A DNA stretch of 64,000 nt from Theristus sp. LFF4_11 (GCA_030248135.1 JASANC010004355.1:124001-188000), one strand, 5' to 3'. Shown: positions 52,607 through 61,608, counted from the stretch's first letter. The notes: generated by a model not told the origin, from the sequence alone. Translations and numbers: made by a program.

Positions 52607-53420
52607 AAAAAACCCTATTCGTTTGAGTGGTGAATACGAGTGTAACGCCTCTGGAAAGGCTGTGGCCGTCATTAAGATAGTAACTTTATGGTGTTATCGG
52701 TGAACCACTGTATGGCCTAATACCGTACCTAACTTGCCATTTGGTAAAGTTTCACCTTGTAGAGGTAACTCTACCCTCCCGACCCCTGCTAGATGGCAGG
52801 GGTTTTTTAATGCCTTGAAGGCAGGGAAGAGGGTGACCGCCCGGAGGCGGCCTAGCGCTGCGTAGGAGGACAACGAATTTGGTCAATAATTGATGAGGTA
52901 ATCATGCCACAGCTCCCAGCCGGGCAACCCATCAAACCGCTTCCCCCATGGACAATATACCTTCAGGTATATTGTCCAGTCGCATTGACGAAGCTCAATG
53001 CCCCGGCGCACCTTGCGACGAAGAAAGAATAATGAAAGAAAAAATACAGGTCTAGAACCTCTGTTCAAAAGGCTATCTCTCAAAGACCTGATTTTATTTT
53101 TTATGAAATTATTCTGGCCAGAACATCCATCTAACGTTCGGTTTAGCGAATAGCTTGGAAAAAGGGGGGCATCGCCACGCGAACCTGTTATGTCAACGAG
53201 TAGGTTTTCTCATATGGTGAAAACAACCTAAGCGTTAGCGTATCCACCAGCCAAGAACACCAAGTTTAAGGCAAAAAAAAGCGCTCAAAGGAGCGCTAAG
53301 GGTAAGTCAGATTTAGAATTGGTGGGAACTAATCACCAATAAAGAAAGCATAGCAGTAGTTTTTTGCAATTGCGTGAAATAAACCCCTGAATTTATGTCC
53401 TTAACAAATTAGTGTAAAGG
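52607..53420. other. Long intergenic region: rightward terminator, duplicated block, perfect inverted repeat
   Basis: About 810 bases with no convincing gene. 52783-52808: CCCCTGC/GCAGGGG stem with six T, a rightward terminator with no gene in front of it. 52836-52880: copy of the 34913 block. 52950-52977: GGACAATATACC and its complement around TTCA, a perfect 12-bp inverted repeat. About 53082: dyad (GTCTTTGAGAGAT on the minus strand). 53273-53298: GCGCTC/GAGCGC terminator for the 53421 gene. A 66-codon minus frame here spans the inverted repeat and is doubtful. Confidence 0.6.
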
Positions 53421-53669
53421 TTAGGCTGCCAGACGATTAAAAGCAGAACCTTGAATGACCTTCAACATGAAACGCTGTCTCTCGTCTAATGTGCGCTCCT
53501 GTTCCGCACGCGTGCTTGCAGCATTGAAGCGTTTAGTTAGACGATTGAACTCACTGACGGTTCCTACATCGAAGAACCGACCTCGATACATGCTACTCAA
53601 TGTTTGCATATTCACCATGGCCTGTCGCGCAAGTGGCTTCTTACCTTCAAAATATCGACTGTAGTTCAT
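53421..53669 (-). CDS. Small basic helical protein, cut off from its promoter by an IS
   Basis: 82 residues, basic, helical (R-L-T-K-R-F-N-A-A-S-T-R-A-E-Q-E-R-T-L). Only about 20 bases of its leader remain before the IS200/IS605 left end at about 53690. Dyads that probably belong to its promoter (55470, 55486) now lie 1.8 kb away. It may be silent or driven by the IS. Confidence 0.65.
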   Translation of the reverse strand: MNYSRYFEGKKPLARQAMVNMQTLSSMYRGRFFDVGTVSEFNRLTKRFNAASTRAEQERTLDERQRFMLKVIQGSAFNRLAA

Positions 53670-53749
53670 AGTCTCTCTGTCGATGGAAACTTCTGACTTT
53701 AGTCAGGAGAGGAAATCGACTTGACAAATATAACTGTATATATGACCAT

Positions 53750-54169
53750 GTGTATATGGTTGATGTCATATTTTCTAGAAACTCTGTATATCAAACTGCA
53801 TACCATGTGGTTTGGTGTCCGAAGTACAGAAAGCCTATCTTGACTGGGCAGGTCGGAGAGAGTTGTTCGCGCCTGTTCGATGAGATTTGCGATGCGAATA
53901 GCTGGCCTGTCATCACAAAAGAAATTCAACCTGATCACATACACCTCTTTGTGTCGATACCGCCGTCAATATCTGTCGCGAATGCAGTCAAAATCCTAAA
54001 AGGTTCAACCGCTCGAAAGCTGTTTACCTTGCACCCTGAAATTAAAAAGGAATTATGGGGTGGTTCGCTTTGGTCGCCCTCTTACTATGTTGGCACCGCA
54101 GGCAATGTAAGTGCTGAAACCATCCAGCGTTACATCGAGCGCACTGAACACATCAAGGGCCGTCGATAA
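53750..54169 (+). CDS. tnpA: IS200/IS605 transposase TnpA (HUH/Y1)
   Basis: 139 residues from a GTG; ATG at 53756 is an alternative. The HUH motif is P-D-H-I-H-L-F-V (about 62-69); the catalytic Tyr is in Q-R-Y-I-E-R near the C-terminus. It acts on single-stranded DNA. Full length and intact. Confidence 0.93.
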   Translation: MYMVDVIFSRNSVYQTAYHVVWCPKYRKPILTGQVGESCSRLFDEICDANSWPVITKEIQPDHIHLFVSIPPSISVANAVKILKGSTARKLFTLHPEIKKELWGGSLWSPSYYVGTAGNVSAETIQRYIERTEHIKGRR

Positions 54170-55272
54170 TGCTAAGGACAATATCTATCAAGTTGCTGGT
54201 ATCAACCCAAACGCATGATGCGCTGGATGCTGTTCGCTACGCTTTTGCTAATGCTTGTAACGCTATCGTCCCTTACGCCAAAGATAATCGCATATTCAAC
54301 AATGTGAAGCTGCATCACCTGTGCTACTACGACATCAGAGAAGCATCAAAACTAGGCTCTCAGTTCACCTGCAATGCCATCAAAGCAGTGACGGGTAAAT
54401 ACAAGGCGCTAAAGCTGAAGAAGTATCAGGCTGTGCCCCATATCCAATTCAGGCCGAAGTCCGTCCACTACGACAAAAAGACCTACACGCTGAAGAACGA
54501 CAATACAGTATCACTGTCTACACTAGGAAAGCGTGTGGACGCCAAGCTGATTTGGGGTAAACATCAGAAGGCACTTTTTGATAAGGGTTTACCCAAAGAA
54601 GCCGAACTGATTTTCAAAAACGGCACATGGTATTTCAACCTTGTTGTTGAGCTCACCACACCTAAACGTTCCCCAAGCAATAAAGTCATGGGTGTCGATT
54701 TAGGTGAAAACAACATTGCTGCCACCTCAACAGGTAAGTTGATAGGTGGCGGTAAACTTCGGTATGACCGAGACCGATTTCTTGCAATACGCCGTCGTTT
54801 GCAACGCAACGGGTCGCAATCAGGCAAGCAATTGCTGAAGCGACTCTCTGGCAAAGAAGCGCGACACGTTACGCAGGTTAATCATCAGGTGGCCAATGCG
54901 GTTATCGCAGAAGCTATCGAACACAATATCGGTGTGATAGCACTGGAGAAGCTGACCAATATCCGAAAACGCATCAAAGCAGGCAAGCGCGTTCGCGCTC
55001 GACTGCACCGCTGGGCGTGGTATCAGCTTCAGACGTTTATCGAATACAAAGCACAAGCTATAGGTATCGAGGTTGTCTATGTCAATCCAGCGTATTCGAG
55101 CAAAACGTGCAGCAAATGTGGTGCCATTGCGACACGCAATAAACACCGATTAACCTGTTCTTGTGGAAACCGGGCGCACAGTGACTTAAATGCGAGTCAA
55201 AATCTTGCTTGGTTGGGCGAAACTGCCGTTTCGTCTAGGGGCGCAGTAAATCGTCCTAATGTGGCAGCGTAA
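54169..55272 (+). CDS. tnpB: RNA-guided nuclease TnpB
   Basis: 367 residues, ATG overlapping the tnpA stop (TAATG). RuvC-like residues: Asp in V-M-G-V-D-L-G-E-N-N, Glu in G-V-I-A-L-E-K-L, Asp in H-S-D-L-N-A-S-Q-N; zinc finger C-S-K-C-G...C-S-C-G between. All catalytic residues are present. The guide RNA would come from the 3' end of the gene and the right end (about 55150-55303). Confidence 0.93.
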   Translation: MLRTISIKLLVSTQTHDALDAVRYAFANACNAIVPYAKDNRIFNNVKLHHLCYYDIREASKLGSQFTCNAIKAVTGKYKALKLKKYQAVPHIQFRPKSVHYDKKTYTLKNDNTVSLSTLGKRVDAKLIWGKHQKALFDKGLPKEAELIFKNGTWYFNLVVELTTPKRSPSNKVMGVDLGENNIAATSTGKLIGGGKLRYDRDRFLAIRRRLQRNGSQSGKQLLKRLSGKEARHVTQVNHQVANAVIAEAIEHNIGVIALEKLTNIRKRIKAGKRVRARLHRWAWYQLQTFIEYKAQAIGIEVVYVNPAYSSKTCSKCGAIATRNKHRLTCSCGNRAHSDLNASQNLAWLGETAVSSRGAVNRPNVAA

Positions 55273-55548
55273 GCTGACCATAATAAAAAGCTTCTGACTT
55301 TAGGAGTTGTTTACAGTTCGCTACCTCACATCATTACATGCACTTGTATCGGCACTAAGCCGAATTACTAAAGTCTGGTTGATGTAGGTATTGTTGCACT
55401 CATTGCGATTCAGCAAGTAGGTAAGGTGAATCCACAGTGGACAAGCAATAGTGCGATATTAAGGTAAGAGTCCTTTAGGAATAGAGTCTATGGTTGAAAC
55501 ATGACTGTTAGGTAGGTATACGCATAAAAGGAAGGGCTGCGAGGCCCT
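55273..55548. promoter_or_regulatory. Right flank of the IS with stranded promoter elements; terminator of the usher operon
   Basis: Dyads GTCCTTTAGGAAT (55470) and GTCTATGGTTGAA (55486) remain from the region upstream of the 53421 gene. At 55531-55550 GAAGGGC and GCCCTTC form a terminator stem for the minus-strand operon that ends at 55549. Confidence 0.6.
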
Positions 55549-56010
55549 TCAATTTAGCTCAAGCACGCCAATTAATGCACCTGACCAGTTAACTTCACCT
55601 GCAAGCGCATTAACATCATCACTTTGCACTGTGGCGGTAAAATGAGATATCGCCTCGACGCCTGACATGACATCAAACAGAGCAGGCTCTGAAAAAGTGA
55701 CCTGCGCTTGCTCACCTCGACGTGTTATAACTACCTCACTGCCGTTCGGTAATGTAATTGGCATAAATGAAATACCAACCTGTTTACCGGTGCCTCCCAC
55801 ACAGCGCCATGAAATACCGAAGTCATAATGCAAATTTTCACCGCGAGACGCCGTAAGAGAAATAGCGCTTGGGGTTTCAAGTACCTCGCAATACTCACCA
55901 AATGAGATGTTAATAGGTATAGATATATTGTTTTGTGCTTGAATAGACGCTGATGGCGACAGCGTGAATGCCACCATAGCGCTAGGAGCAATGTAATTAA
56001 GGAAGTTCAA
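55549..56010 (-). CDS. Exported fimbrial-subunit-like protein, second subunit
   Basis: 153 residues with a TTG start at 56010 (AGCAGG upstream); ATG 55977 is an alternative but shortens the signal peptide. The mature chain is beta-rich with two cysteines (C-E-V-L-E near the start, W-R-C-V-G), like pilus subunits. Last gene of the chaperone-usher operon, 22 bases after the first subunit. Confidence 0.65.
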   Translation of the reverse strand: MNFLNYIAPSAMVAFTLSPSASIQAQNNISIPINISFGEYCEVLETPSAISLTASRGENLHYDFGISWRCVGGTGKQVGISFMPITLPNGSEVVITRRGEQAQVTFSEPALFDVMSGVEAISHFTATVQSDDVNALAGEVNWSGALIGVLELN

Positions 56011-56031
56011 AAAATTGCCTGCTGGTGGTAA

Positions 56032-56544
56032 TTACATGAACTCCATGCCTCCACCTTCTACATTGGTTCCATCTGGCAATCCGACATATACCTCTGCAAT
56101 CGTAAATGAACTGAATGCTTTAGTTGGTGCGGCAAGCGTTTCAATGTCGTTGACAAGATGCGCAGTAAATTCAACCACCAATGTTTGTTCACCAGTAGCC
56201 GGAGCCAAAATTTCTAGAGGAAATTCATCCATGATGTTCTCAGGAGTTAAAGCATCACCACGAGCTGTAAACACAACTGAACCATCAGAATGAAATAGTG
56301 GAGGAATGCCGATAGTGATGCTGTCATCACTATAGGCAAAATTACACACAAGAGTAACACTGAAATCTATAGAACGGCTTTGACCAATTAATGAGTTGGT
56401 GAAATCCAAGGCTACGGGCGTGTCAGATACGCTACAAATGGTTGAGAAGCCTGTCTCAACAGGAAACTGTGCAGCACTTTGCGCCATCGAAGAAAGCGAT
56501 GTCGCTGATAGAGCCAAGGCCAATAAAGTAGATTTAATTTTCAT
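56032..56544 (-). CDS. Exported fimbrial-subunit-like protein, first subunit
   Basis: 170 residues from ATG 56544; the frame upstream overlaps the usher. Signal peptide (L-L-A-L-A-L-S-A-T-S-L-S-S-M-A-Q). Beta-rich mature part with two cysteines (S-T-I-C-S-V, L-V-C-N-F) at the same relative places as the next protein, so the two are probably paralogous subunits. Confidence 0.72.
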   Translation of the reverse strand: MKIKSTLLALALSATSLSSMAQSAAQFPVETGFSTICSVSDTPVALDFTNSLIGQSRSIDFSVTLVCNFAYSDDSITIGIPPLFHSDGSVVFTARGDALTPENIMDEFPLEILAPATGEQTLVVEFTAHLVNDIETLAAPTKAFSSFTIAEVYVGLPDGTNVEGGGMEFM

Positions 56545-56596
56545 AGTTTTTCCTATGTTGTTGTTAAGAAGCTCATCTTTGAGCTGGTTTAAAAAA

Positions 56597-58672
56597 TTAG
56601 TTATCACATGAAATCTGTGTTTTTGTGTACACCGCAGACACTGTAAGCAATGTATTGCAAATAGGTTTACCATCACGAGTTACGCTCGCTAAATACTCGC
56701 CAATAGGTAGTGATTTAACAAAAAAACCAACCTTGTCGAAAAAGGCAAAAGTTTGACCCCCTACGTTAAGCACATCTCCCTTCTTCCCATCTGAGAACGT
56801 AAAGTTGGCCCCCGGTGAGACAAATTCAGCCCGAACCTTATAGGCCCCAATTCTCCCTGAAGAAAATGTCGCTGACGGCGAAGCAAGAGAAGAGGAAATG
56901 TCACGGGAAGACAGAGAAAACGTTGTGTCTCTGTATGTGGGAAGATTAAGCGCTGTGCTGTGTCCATCATTGACTTTGGACTGTTGAAAGTGACCACTGA
57001 CATGGATATCACCACCTTGCGCCTCTACAATACCAATTGACTGAGCACGGTTGCGTATCGCAGACCAGTTGTTGCCATCAAAGATAAGGCTACCGTTGAC
57101 ATCTAAAACATGCTCGCCGCGCTCCGTGTTGTATCTTGCATTTACCCGCATTGAAGGTGTAGCGGCCGATACCTGAAGTAGACCGCCTTGTTCGCGAGAA
57201 TGCGATGCGTTGTAGAGCAATTGCATATCATCGTAATCTTGTGCAGCGCTTATATAGCCTCGTACATCGTTATCTGATACAGATAGCGAAGCACTGCCTA
57301 AACCATTAAAGGAGAAGCTTAAGGTAAGAAAAAAGCTGGTCTCTATGTCATTGCGTTGGATGTTGCCGGATAGAGAAACGCCATTATTGAAAGTGGTGAA
57401 GACAGATCCTGAATAAACATCCCTATTTTGCCGATTAATGTAGCTCCCAGAAAAACTCACGTTCCCAATGCGATAACTTGCACGCACGGTAGAGAACGTT
57501 CTATCGGAGAAGTTATCTAGCGTTTTATCGTCTACGTAAGACGCTGAAAAGCGGAAGTGCTTGTAGGAATAGTTATAGCCTATATCCAACTGAGACCCGG
57601 TATCGGATTGTGAAAAACCGCTTATAAATGAACCGTAAAGTGTACTTATTCCACCGTAGACACCTGCTATATAATTGTTTTGCGTACCAAGGAAAGAGGT
57701 GTTCATCCATATGCTGTCCGTAATCCCGTACTCAACATTTGCAGCAAGACCGTAGTCGTAGCGAAAAGGGCCACGGTTAAATTGTCCAAACGCCACGTTG
57801 ACGTTGGTATCACCTTCAGGAAGCGCCTGACTGTCGAAATAAAATTGATAGTAGTCGGCTGTCTCAGAGTTTTTCCTTACTTCGATATCCATATAGCCAC
57901 TACCGAAAATGTCTTCTATCGCGAACTGGCCTGCGCCCTGAAACCCTTTATAGATGGTTCTTCCATTAGCAATGATTTCCAGCTCTGTATGACTTTCAAT
58001 ATCGATAGACAAATCATGAGATAGCCCATAGACATCATTTAAACGCGGATCGGTAGTGAAGTACCCAATGCCTGCCAAGCCATAGTTGCCGCCCCAAGCG
58101 AGACGCGAAGTATTAATATCCCCAACAACAATTTCATATTCATCAACAATGTTTTCATGAATGAATTGAATGTTTTGCAGCTCGCTGCCACGTCCTTCGT
58201 AGTAATCAGTACGGGCGTTTAATGTGCCCCAAGGGGTAGAAAGATTGTTATCGAGTAAAAGAGAGCGCCTATTGTCTAACCTGCCGCGATAATTAACCCA
58301 ATAGGCCCATGTTTGTTCGGAGGCACCTGAAAGGTTCACCGAATTAGACATCAATGAAACGCGATTATCACTCGACTGAAAACTGGAGAAAGGATAAATC
58401 TGAACGTTAATACCGCTCTTCTGCACTTCTGCAAAGTCCTCAAGGGCAATACATTCGCCACACTGGGGGATAGTTTTACTGGCCACCTGAGCAGTCAAGC
58501 CTAGTCTCTCGAAGATAGGGATGGGGATATAATTTTTGCCTTCGAACTCATAAATGAAGCCGGATACTTTTTTGTTATCAAGCAGCAACTCACCGAAGAA
58601 CGCAGAGGCGTCAACCGGAGACGATAGCAGTAAGGAGCTTGAAAGTAGGGCGCATGAGAGAAGGCGAAGCAT
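56597..58672 (-). CDS. Outer-membrane usher of a compact chaperone-usher system
   Basis: 691 residues with a signal peptide. The large middle is an amphipathic-strand pattern (G-Y-N-Y-S-Y-K-H-F-R-F-S-A-S-Y and many alternations) of a beta barrel; the start of the barrel has the usher-type G-R-G-S-E-L-Q, I-V-V-G-D-I-N-T and E-V-R-K-N-S-E-T segments. Classical ushers are about 800-850 residues, so terminal domains are reduced. It should secrete and assemble the two subunits encoded downstream. Confidence 0.8.
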   Translation of the reverse strand: MLRLLSCALLSSSLLLSSPVDASAFFGELLLDNKKVSGFIYEFEGKNYIPIPIFERLGLTAQVASKTIPQCGECIALEDFAEVQKSGINVQIYPFSSFQSSDNRVSLMSNSVNLSGASEQTWAYWVNYRGRLDNRRSLLLDNNLSTPWGTLNARTDYYEGRGSELQNIQFIHENIVDEYEIVVGDINTSRLAWGGNYGLAGIGYFTTDPRLNDVYGLSHDLSIDIESHTELEIIANGRTIYKGFQGAGQFAIEDIFGSGYMDIEVRKNSETADYYQFYFDSQALPEGDTNVNVAFGQFNRGPFRYDYGLAANVEYGITDSIWMNTSFLGTQNNYIAGVYGGISTLYGSFISGFSQSDTGSQLDIGYNYSYKHFRFSASYVDDKTLDNFSDRTFSTVRASYRIGNVSFSGSYINRQNRDVYSGSVFTTFNNGVSLSGNIQRNDIETSFFLTLSFSFNGLGSASLSVSDNDVRGYISAAQDYDDMQLLYNASHSREQGGLLQVSAATPSMRVNARYNTERGEHVLDVNGSLIFDGNNWSAIRNRAQSIGIVEAQGGDIHVSGHFQQSKVNDGHSTALNLPTYRDTTFSLSSRDISSSLASPSATFSSGRIGAYKVRAEFVSPGANFTFSDGKKGDVLNVGGQTFAFFDKVGFFVKSLPIGEYLASVTRDGKPICNTLLTVSAVYTKTQISCDN

Positions 58673-58677
58673 GGCAT

Positions 58678-59025
58678 TTAGTTACCTTTGACGCCTATTT
58701 TAAAGTTGTAACCGCCACCGATTTTAACAATGACATAGTTTTTGTCAGACTCGTCGGGCGCTGCCATGAACGCAACGTTTATTGCTTGTTTCTCACCCGG
58801 CCCTAACTTCTCAATGACTGGTGGGTAAACCATTAGGTTGTCATTATCTGAGTATGAGGTTACGTAAGTTGCTTTATCTGATGTATTTTCGACATAAATG
58901 ACACTAGGTACGCCGACACCCACATTGGATAGATTCATCGGGTAGGCCCTAATGCCCCCAGCCATCGCTGCACTAGAAAGCGTGGCCGCTAATATCGCCG
59001 TAGAAAGGAGTAAATTCTTAAACAT
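58678..59025 (-). CDS. Single-domain periplasmic chaperone-like protein
   Basis: 115 residues from ATG 59025, signal peptide to A-M-A-G. The mature part is one Ig-like domain with P-M-N-L-S, S-V-I-Y-V-E-N-T-S and V-Y-P-P-V-I-E-K-L-G-P-G-E-K-Q, the pattern of the N-terminal domain of pilus chaperones. A second domain (usually another 100 residues) is absent and the stop is followed at once by the usher, so this is not a recent frameshift that I can see. First gene of the operon. Confidence 0.72.
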   Translation of the reverse strand: MFKNLLLSTAILAATLSSAAMAGGIRAYPMNLSNVGVGVPSVIYVENTSDKATYVTSYSDNDNLMVYPPVIEKLGPGEKQAINVAFMAAPDESDKNYVIVKIGGGYNFKIGVKGN

Positions 59026-59342
59026 ACGTATCCATATCACCAAATAATATGGGAAAGGATAAAGGAAGTATTATTTGTCACATGTGTATTAAGAGCCTAA
59101 TTTTTTGGGCTTAACGAAATTGGTCCGATGTCTCTGATGGAAAAGTAACAGGCATAAAAAAACCGCTCTTGGGCAAGAGCGGCAAAAAACAAGGAAACAC
59201 TCACAATCCAACAGCATGCAAAGAAACCGCAAGCTTCGGATGTAGGTATAATAACGCGAGCACACGGTGAGAAATGACAATAAGGCCCCTATTTTGAGGC
59301 CTTAATTATCTCTGCAATGCTGACAGCATATGTCTTATGCAA
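59026..59342 (-). promoter_or_regulatory. Promoter region of the chaperone-usher operon
   Basis: A dyad GTCTCTGATGGAA lies at 59130 and a terminator (CCGCTCTT/AAGAGCGG, 59163-59182) beyond it ends the transcript of the 59343 gene. The -35 is not of the TTGCG type, so the operon may be only partly in the regulon. Confidence 0.6.
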
Positions 59343-59573
59343 CTAGTGCAACGTGGTAGACGGTGATGGCAGCTCGGCTATAACAGCCTTTACCATAAAT
59401 GACGTGTCTGACGAAGTGGCCATGCGCACTTCACGAATCAAGCTTCTCACTTTACGACGACGCTTAGCGCGATCCTGACGTAAATATCTGCCACTCATGG
59501 CAGAGGCATGGCGCATTACAAAGTTAACATTAATAGCGAGTTTCTTATTGTCGATGTATTCATTTAATGTCAT
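59343..59573 (-). CDS. Small basic protein, second gene of an operon
   Basis: 76 residues; AGGAG precedes the ATG. Strongly basic middle (R-A-K-R-R-R-K-V-R-S-L-I-R), probably nucleic-acid binding. It starts 15 bases after the 44-residue gene. Confidence 0.65.
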   Translation of the reverse strand: MTLNEYIDNKKLAINVNFVMRHASAMSGRYLRQDRAKRRRKVRSLIREVRMATSSDTSFMVKAVIAELPSPSTTLH

Positions 59574-59588
59574 TAGACTTATCTTCTC

Positions 59589-59723
59589 CTACTGGTTAAC
59601 AAGGTGATACGTGTAGTACACATGTGAGCCATTTCGACGAACCACTCTAACAGCACGGGTGCTGCCTATTTCTTTTAAAGCCTCGTAGTACTTAGTGGTT
59701 ATCTGATTATGTGTGCCGTACAT
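59589..59723 (-). CDS. 44-residue basic protein, first gene of an operon
   Basis: ATG 59723 to TAG 59589, GAGAG nine bases before the start. Basic, with A-V-R-V-V-R-R-N-G-S-H-V-Y-Y-T-Y. It may be related to the 48-residue protein at 38981. Good regulon promoter directly upstream. Confidence 0.65.
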   Translation of the reverse strand: MYGTHNQITTKYYEALKEIGSTRAVRVVRRNGSHVYYTYHLVNQ

Positions 59724-59749
59724 GACGTTCTCTCTGTATCAATCGATAG

Positions 59750-59850
59750 GTCTATACTCTCACTTAATGCGATAACGCAACCGCAGCAGGTAAAACAGAA
59801 TTTGTCTCCGATAGATATGCATTGCCTATACAGCAATGTCGCTGGTGGAA
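59750..59850 (-). promoter_or_regulatory. Regulon promoter of the 59723 operon
   Basis: Dyads GTCTCCGATAGAT (59804, 27 bp from GCAA) and GTCGCTGGTGGAA (59838); TTGCGT, 17-18 bp, TATAGA. Confidence 0.8.
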
Positions 59851-59921
59851 TTATCAAGTGATGAGCAGGAAAAAACCGCTTAGATAAAGCGGTCTATAAA
59901 TTCTAGGAGCGAGAAGATGAA

Positions 59922-60296
59922 TTATTTATCTGAAGTGTTTTTGTTAATAATCGCAGATAGTAAAATTATAACGTCATGCATAGAGCCATTCTCAATGGCC
60001 TCAAAAGTTTCTTGAGTAATAGGAGATATAGTTGGAGTCGCACATTTGTAACCCATATACTTTTCTTTCAAAAATGGTAAATGCTTTTTTATCCAACCAG
60101 TTTTATTTGGTTGAAGTTCATCTTTACAAACTAACCAAAAGATACTTTCTCTTCCGCAACTAAAAACAAAATCTTGCTCTTCCTCGCTTTCGAATGTCAT
60201 ATGACGGGTAGCAAGATCGAAACAATCGAAGTAACGTGCGACTGATTGTTCAATTGAGTTTTCCGAAGTAGATAACTTGTGCTGTTTTTGTTCCAC
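59922..60296 (-). CDS. Unknown 124-residue protein
   Basis: Soluble, acidic start, helical, three Cys. AGGAAGAATC before the ATG. The promoter upstream does not show the regulon elements. No family recognised. Confidence 0.65.
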   Translation of the reverse strand: MEQKQHKLSTSENSIEQSVARYFDCFDLATRHMTFESEEEQDFVFSCGRESIFWLVCKDELQPNKTGWIKKHLPFLKEKYMGYKCATPTISPITQETFEAIENGSMHDVIILLSAIINKNTSDK

Positions 60297-60393
60297 AATG
60301 ATTCTTCCTGTGTGTTGAATTAGATTAATACCATAATTCCCAAATCGATAGTTAAGTGTAAATAAGACTGCTATTTTCGTTCTTTAACGACGT

Positions 60394-60599
60394 CTACCCC
60401 AGAATCACTACCATATCACTCTCTTGTTCAATGATAGTAGGGCGACGGTGACCGGCTTCCTCTAATAGGGCTTCTAACTTCATTCGGTAATATTGCGTAG
60501 CGAGCAGTTGGCCTGACGCCACTAAATCCCCTTTTTTTCGCAAAGACGATTCTCATCATCGCGCATATCCATAATTAACCCACGTAACTGTTCTTTCAT
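60394..60599 (-). pseudogene. Frameshifted duplicate of the 61655 gene
   Basis: Runs parallel to 61655-61861 over its whole length with scattered substitutions. A G-run is one base shorter (four G instead of five), which puts a TAG in frame at about codon 26. The identical leader (AAGGATACAGCT) shows duplication including the ribosome site. Confidence 0.85.
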
Positions 60600-60763
60600 A
60601 GCTGTATCCTTTGAATACCTGACAGCGATGATGCGTTACCTATCTCTGGGAGACACGGTTAAAGCCGAGGCCATTCTTCAAGCCTACAAAGATGACCCAG
60701 CATTTGAGACGGCAACTAAACTATATAAAAAGCAAAAAAGGGCGCGAACGCCCTAAGCAATAG

Positions 60764-61078
60764 CTACAGTGTGAGCCGTTTCGCAATTTCAACTAATAAC
60801 ACGGCTTTAGGGTAGCGGCTGGCTGGCCATGGGTCGATTAAATCCTTTTCAAAAATGGAATGTATTGGCCAACAATAAAAGTCAGCTCTTCCGTATCGGC
60901 GACGTTGAAAAGTGACTTCGTTGTAGATATCCGTTGCCTGTTCTTTGATAGTCACAGGTAGCGCGTCAAAAACTTTGGCCGCAGAACGCTTTTCACAACC
61001 ATACTGCGCAAAAGCATCTTTCCAAAGCCCAACAATAGCTTCTCTGTGGTTAACTGGTGTGCAAGATGCAAAATCCAT
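60764..61078 (-). CDS. Unknown 104-residue protein, second gene of an operon
   Basis: ATG 61078 has GAGG six bases before it. Basic, with R-R-R-Y-G-R-A-D-F-Y-C-W-P-I. It starts 39 bases after the 61118 stop. No domain recognised. Confidence 0.65.
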   Translation of the reverse strand: MDFASCTPVNHREAIVGLWKDAFAQYGCEKRSAAKVFDALPVTIKEQATDIYNEVTFQRRRYGRADFYCWPIHSIFEKDLIDPWPASRYPKAVLLVEIAKRLTL

Positions 61079-61117
61079 ATTGACCTCTTTTTGAGTTTTT
61101 AACATTGTCTGAATCCC

Positions 61118-61417
61118 TTATACATGAAATGTCAGTAAGGGCCATGGCGCACCATGTTCAGGGGTAATAAATCGATGACCTAAGCCTGATAGTAACTCTA
61201 GTCCAGCATCAGTAATCTCTTTATAACTGAAGCTACCGTCGTTCATCAATCGCTTAATATGGTCTTTATCACCGAAATAAGCATCGGCGGCACCCGGACA
61301 TTCAGGTTTGGCCATCGCCCAAAGTGAACCATTTTCATCACTGTAGATATCCCAGTTCGCATCACCAATAAAGGCTAACTTAAGAGACGCGAGACGTTTA
61401 CGTGCAGGATGTTCCAT
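61118..61417 (-). CDS. Unknown 99-residue protein, first gene of an operon
   Basis: Mixed alpha/beta, acidic middle (D-A-N-W-D-I-Y-S-D-E-N-G-S-L-W). Regulon promoter upstream. No domain recognised. Confidence 0.65.
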   Translation of the reverse strand: MEHPARKRLASLKLAFIGDANWDIYSDENGSLWAMAKPECPGAADAYFGDKDHIKRLMNDGSFSYKEITDAGLELLSGLGHRFITPEHGAPWPLLTFHV

Positions 61418-61444
61418 GAACCTCTTTCCACTGATAATGTCGAT

Positions 61445-61543
61445 GGAATAAAGTTCTCATAAAACACAACAGCGCAAGGGATGTAAAACGGTCAATCGTA
61501 GAAAATGAAGAATATCAGTTGGTAAGCTCTGTCCATGAAAGAA
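61445..61543 (-). promoter_or_regulatory. Regulon promoter of the 61417 operon
   Basis: Dyad GTCAATCGTAGAA (61491) 18 bp from GCAA, the shorter spacing class; second dyad GTCCATGAAAGAA (61531). TTGCGC, 17 bp, ACTTTA. Confidence 0.65.
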
Positions 61544-61584
61544 TTAGATGCAACACGCCAATTATTCGTACCTACAAAACAAAT

Positions 61585-61608
61585 ACGCCTCAACAAGTGA
61601 GGCGTAAA
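61585..61608 (-). terminator. Terminator after the 61655 gene
   Basis: ACGCCTCA and TGAGGCGT with a 5-base loop. Confidence 0.65.

Larger units (their letters stand above)
53690..55303 (+). mobile_element. IS200/IS605-family element with tnpA and tnpB, complete
   Basis: About 1.6 kb. The left end has the hairpin CTGAC-TTTA-GTCAG (53693-53706); TTCTGACTTTAG occurs at both ends (53691 and 55292), as subterminal guide/cleavage elements often do. No target duplication or inverted ends, as expected for HUH elements. Exact cleavage sites are not resolved. Confidence 0.88.

Noticed and set aside
52883..53083. 66-codon minus-strand ORF
   Set aside because: It starts at a TTG inside a dyad and is built partly from a perfect inverted repeat; no ribosome site.
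54564..55146. Minus-strand ORFs opposite tnpB
   Set aside because: Antisense shadows of TnpB coding sequence.
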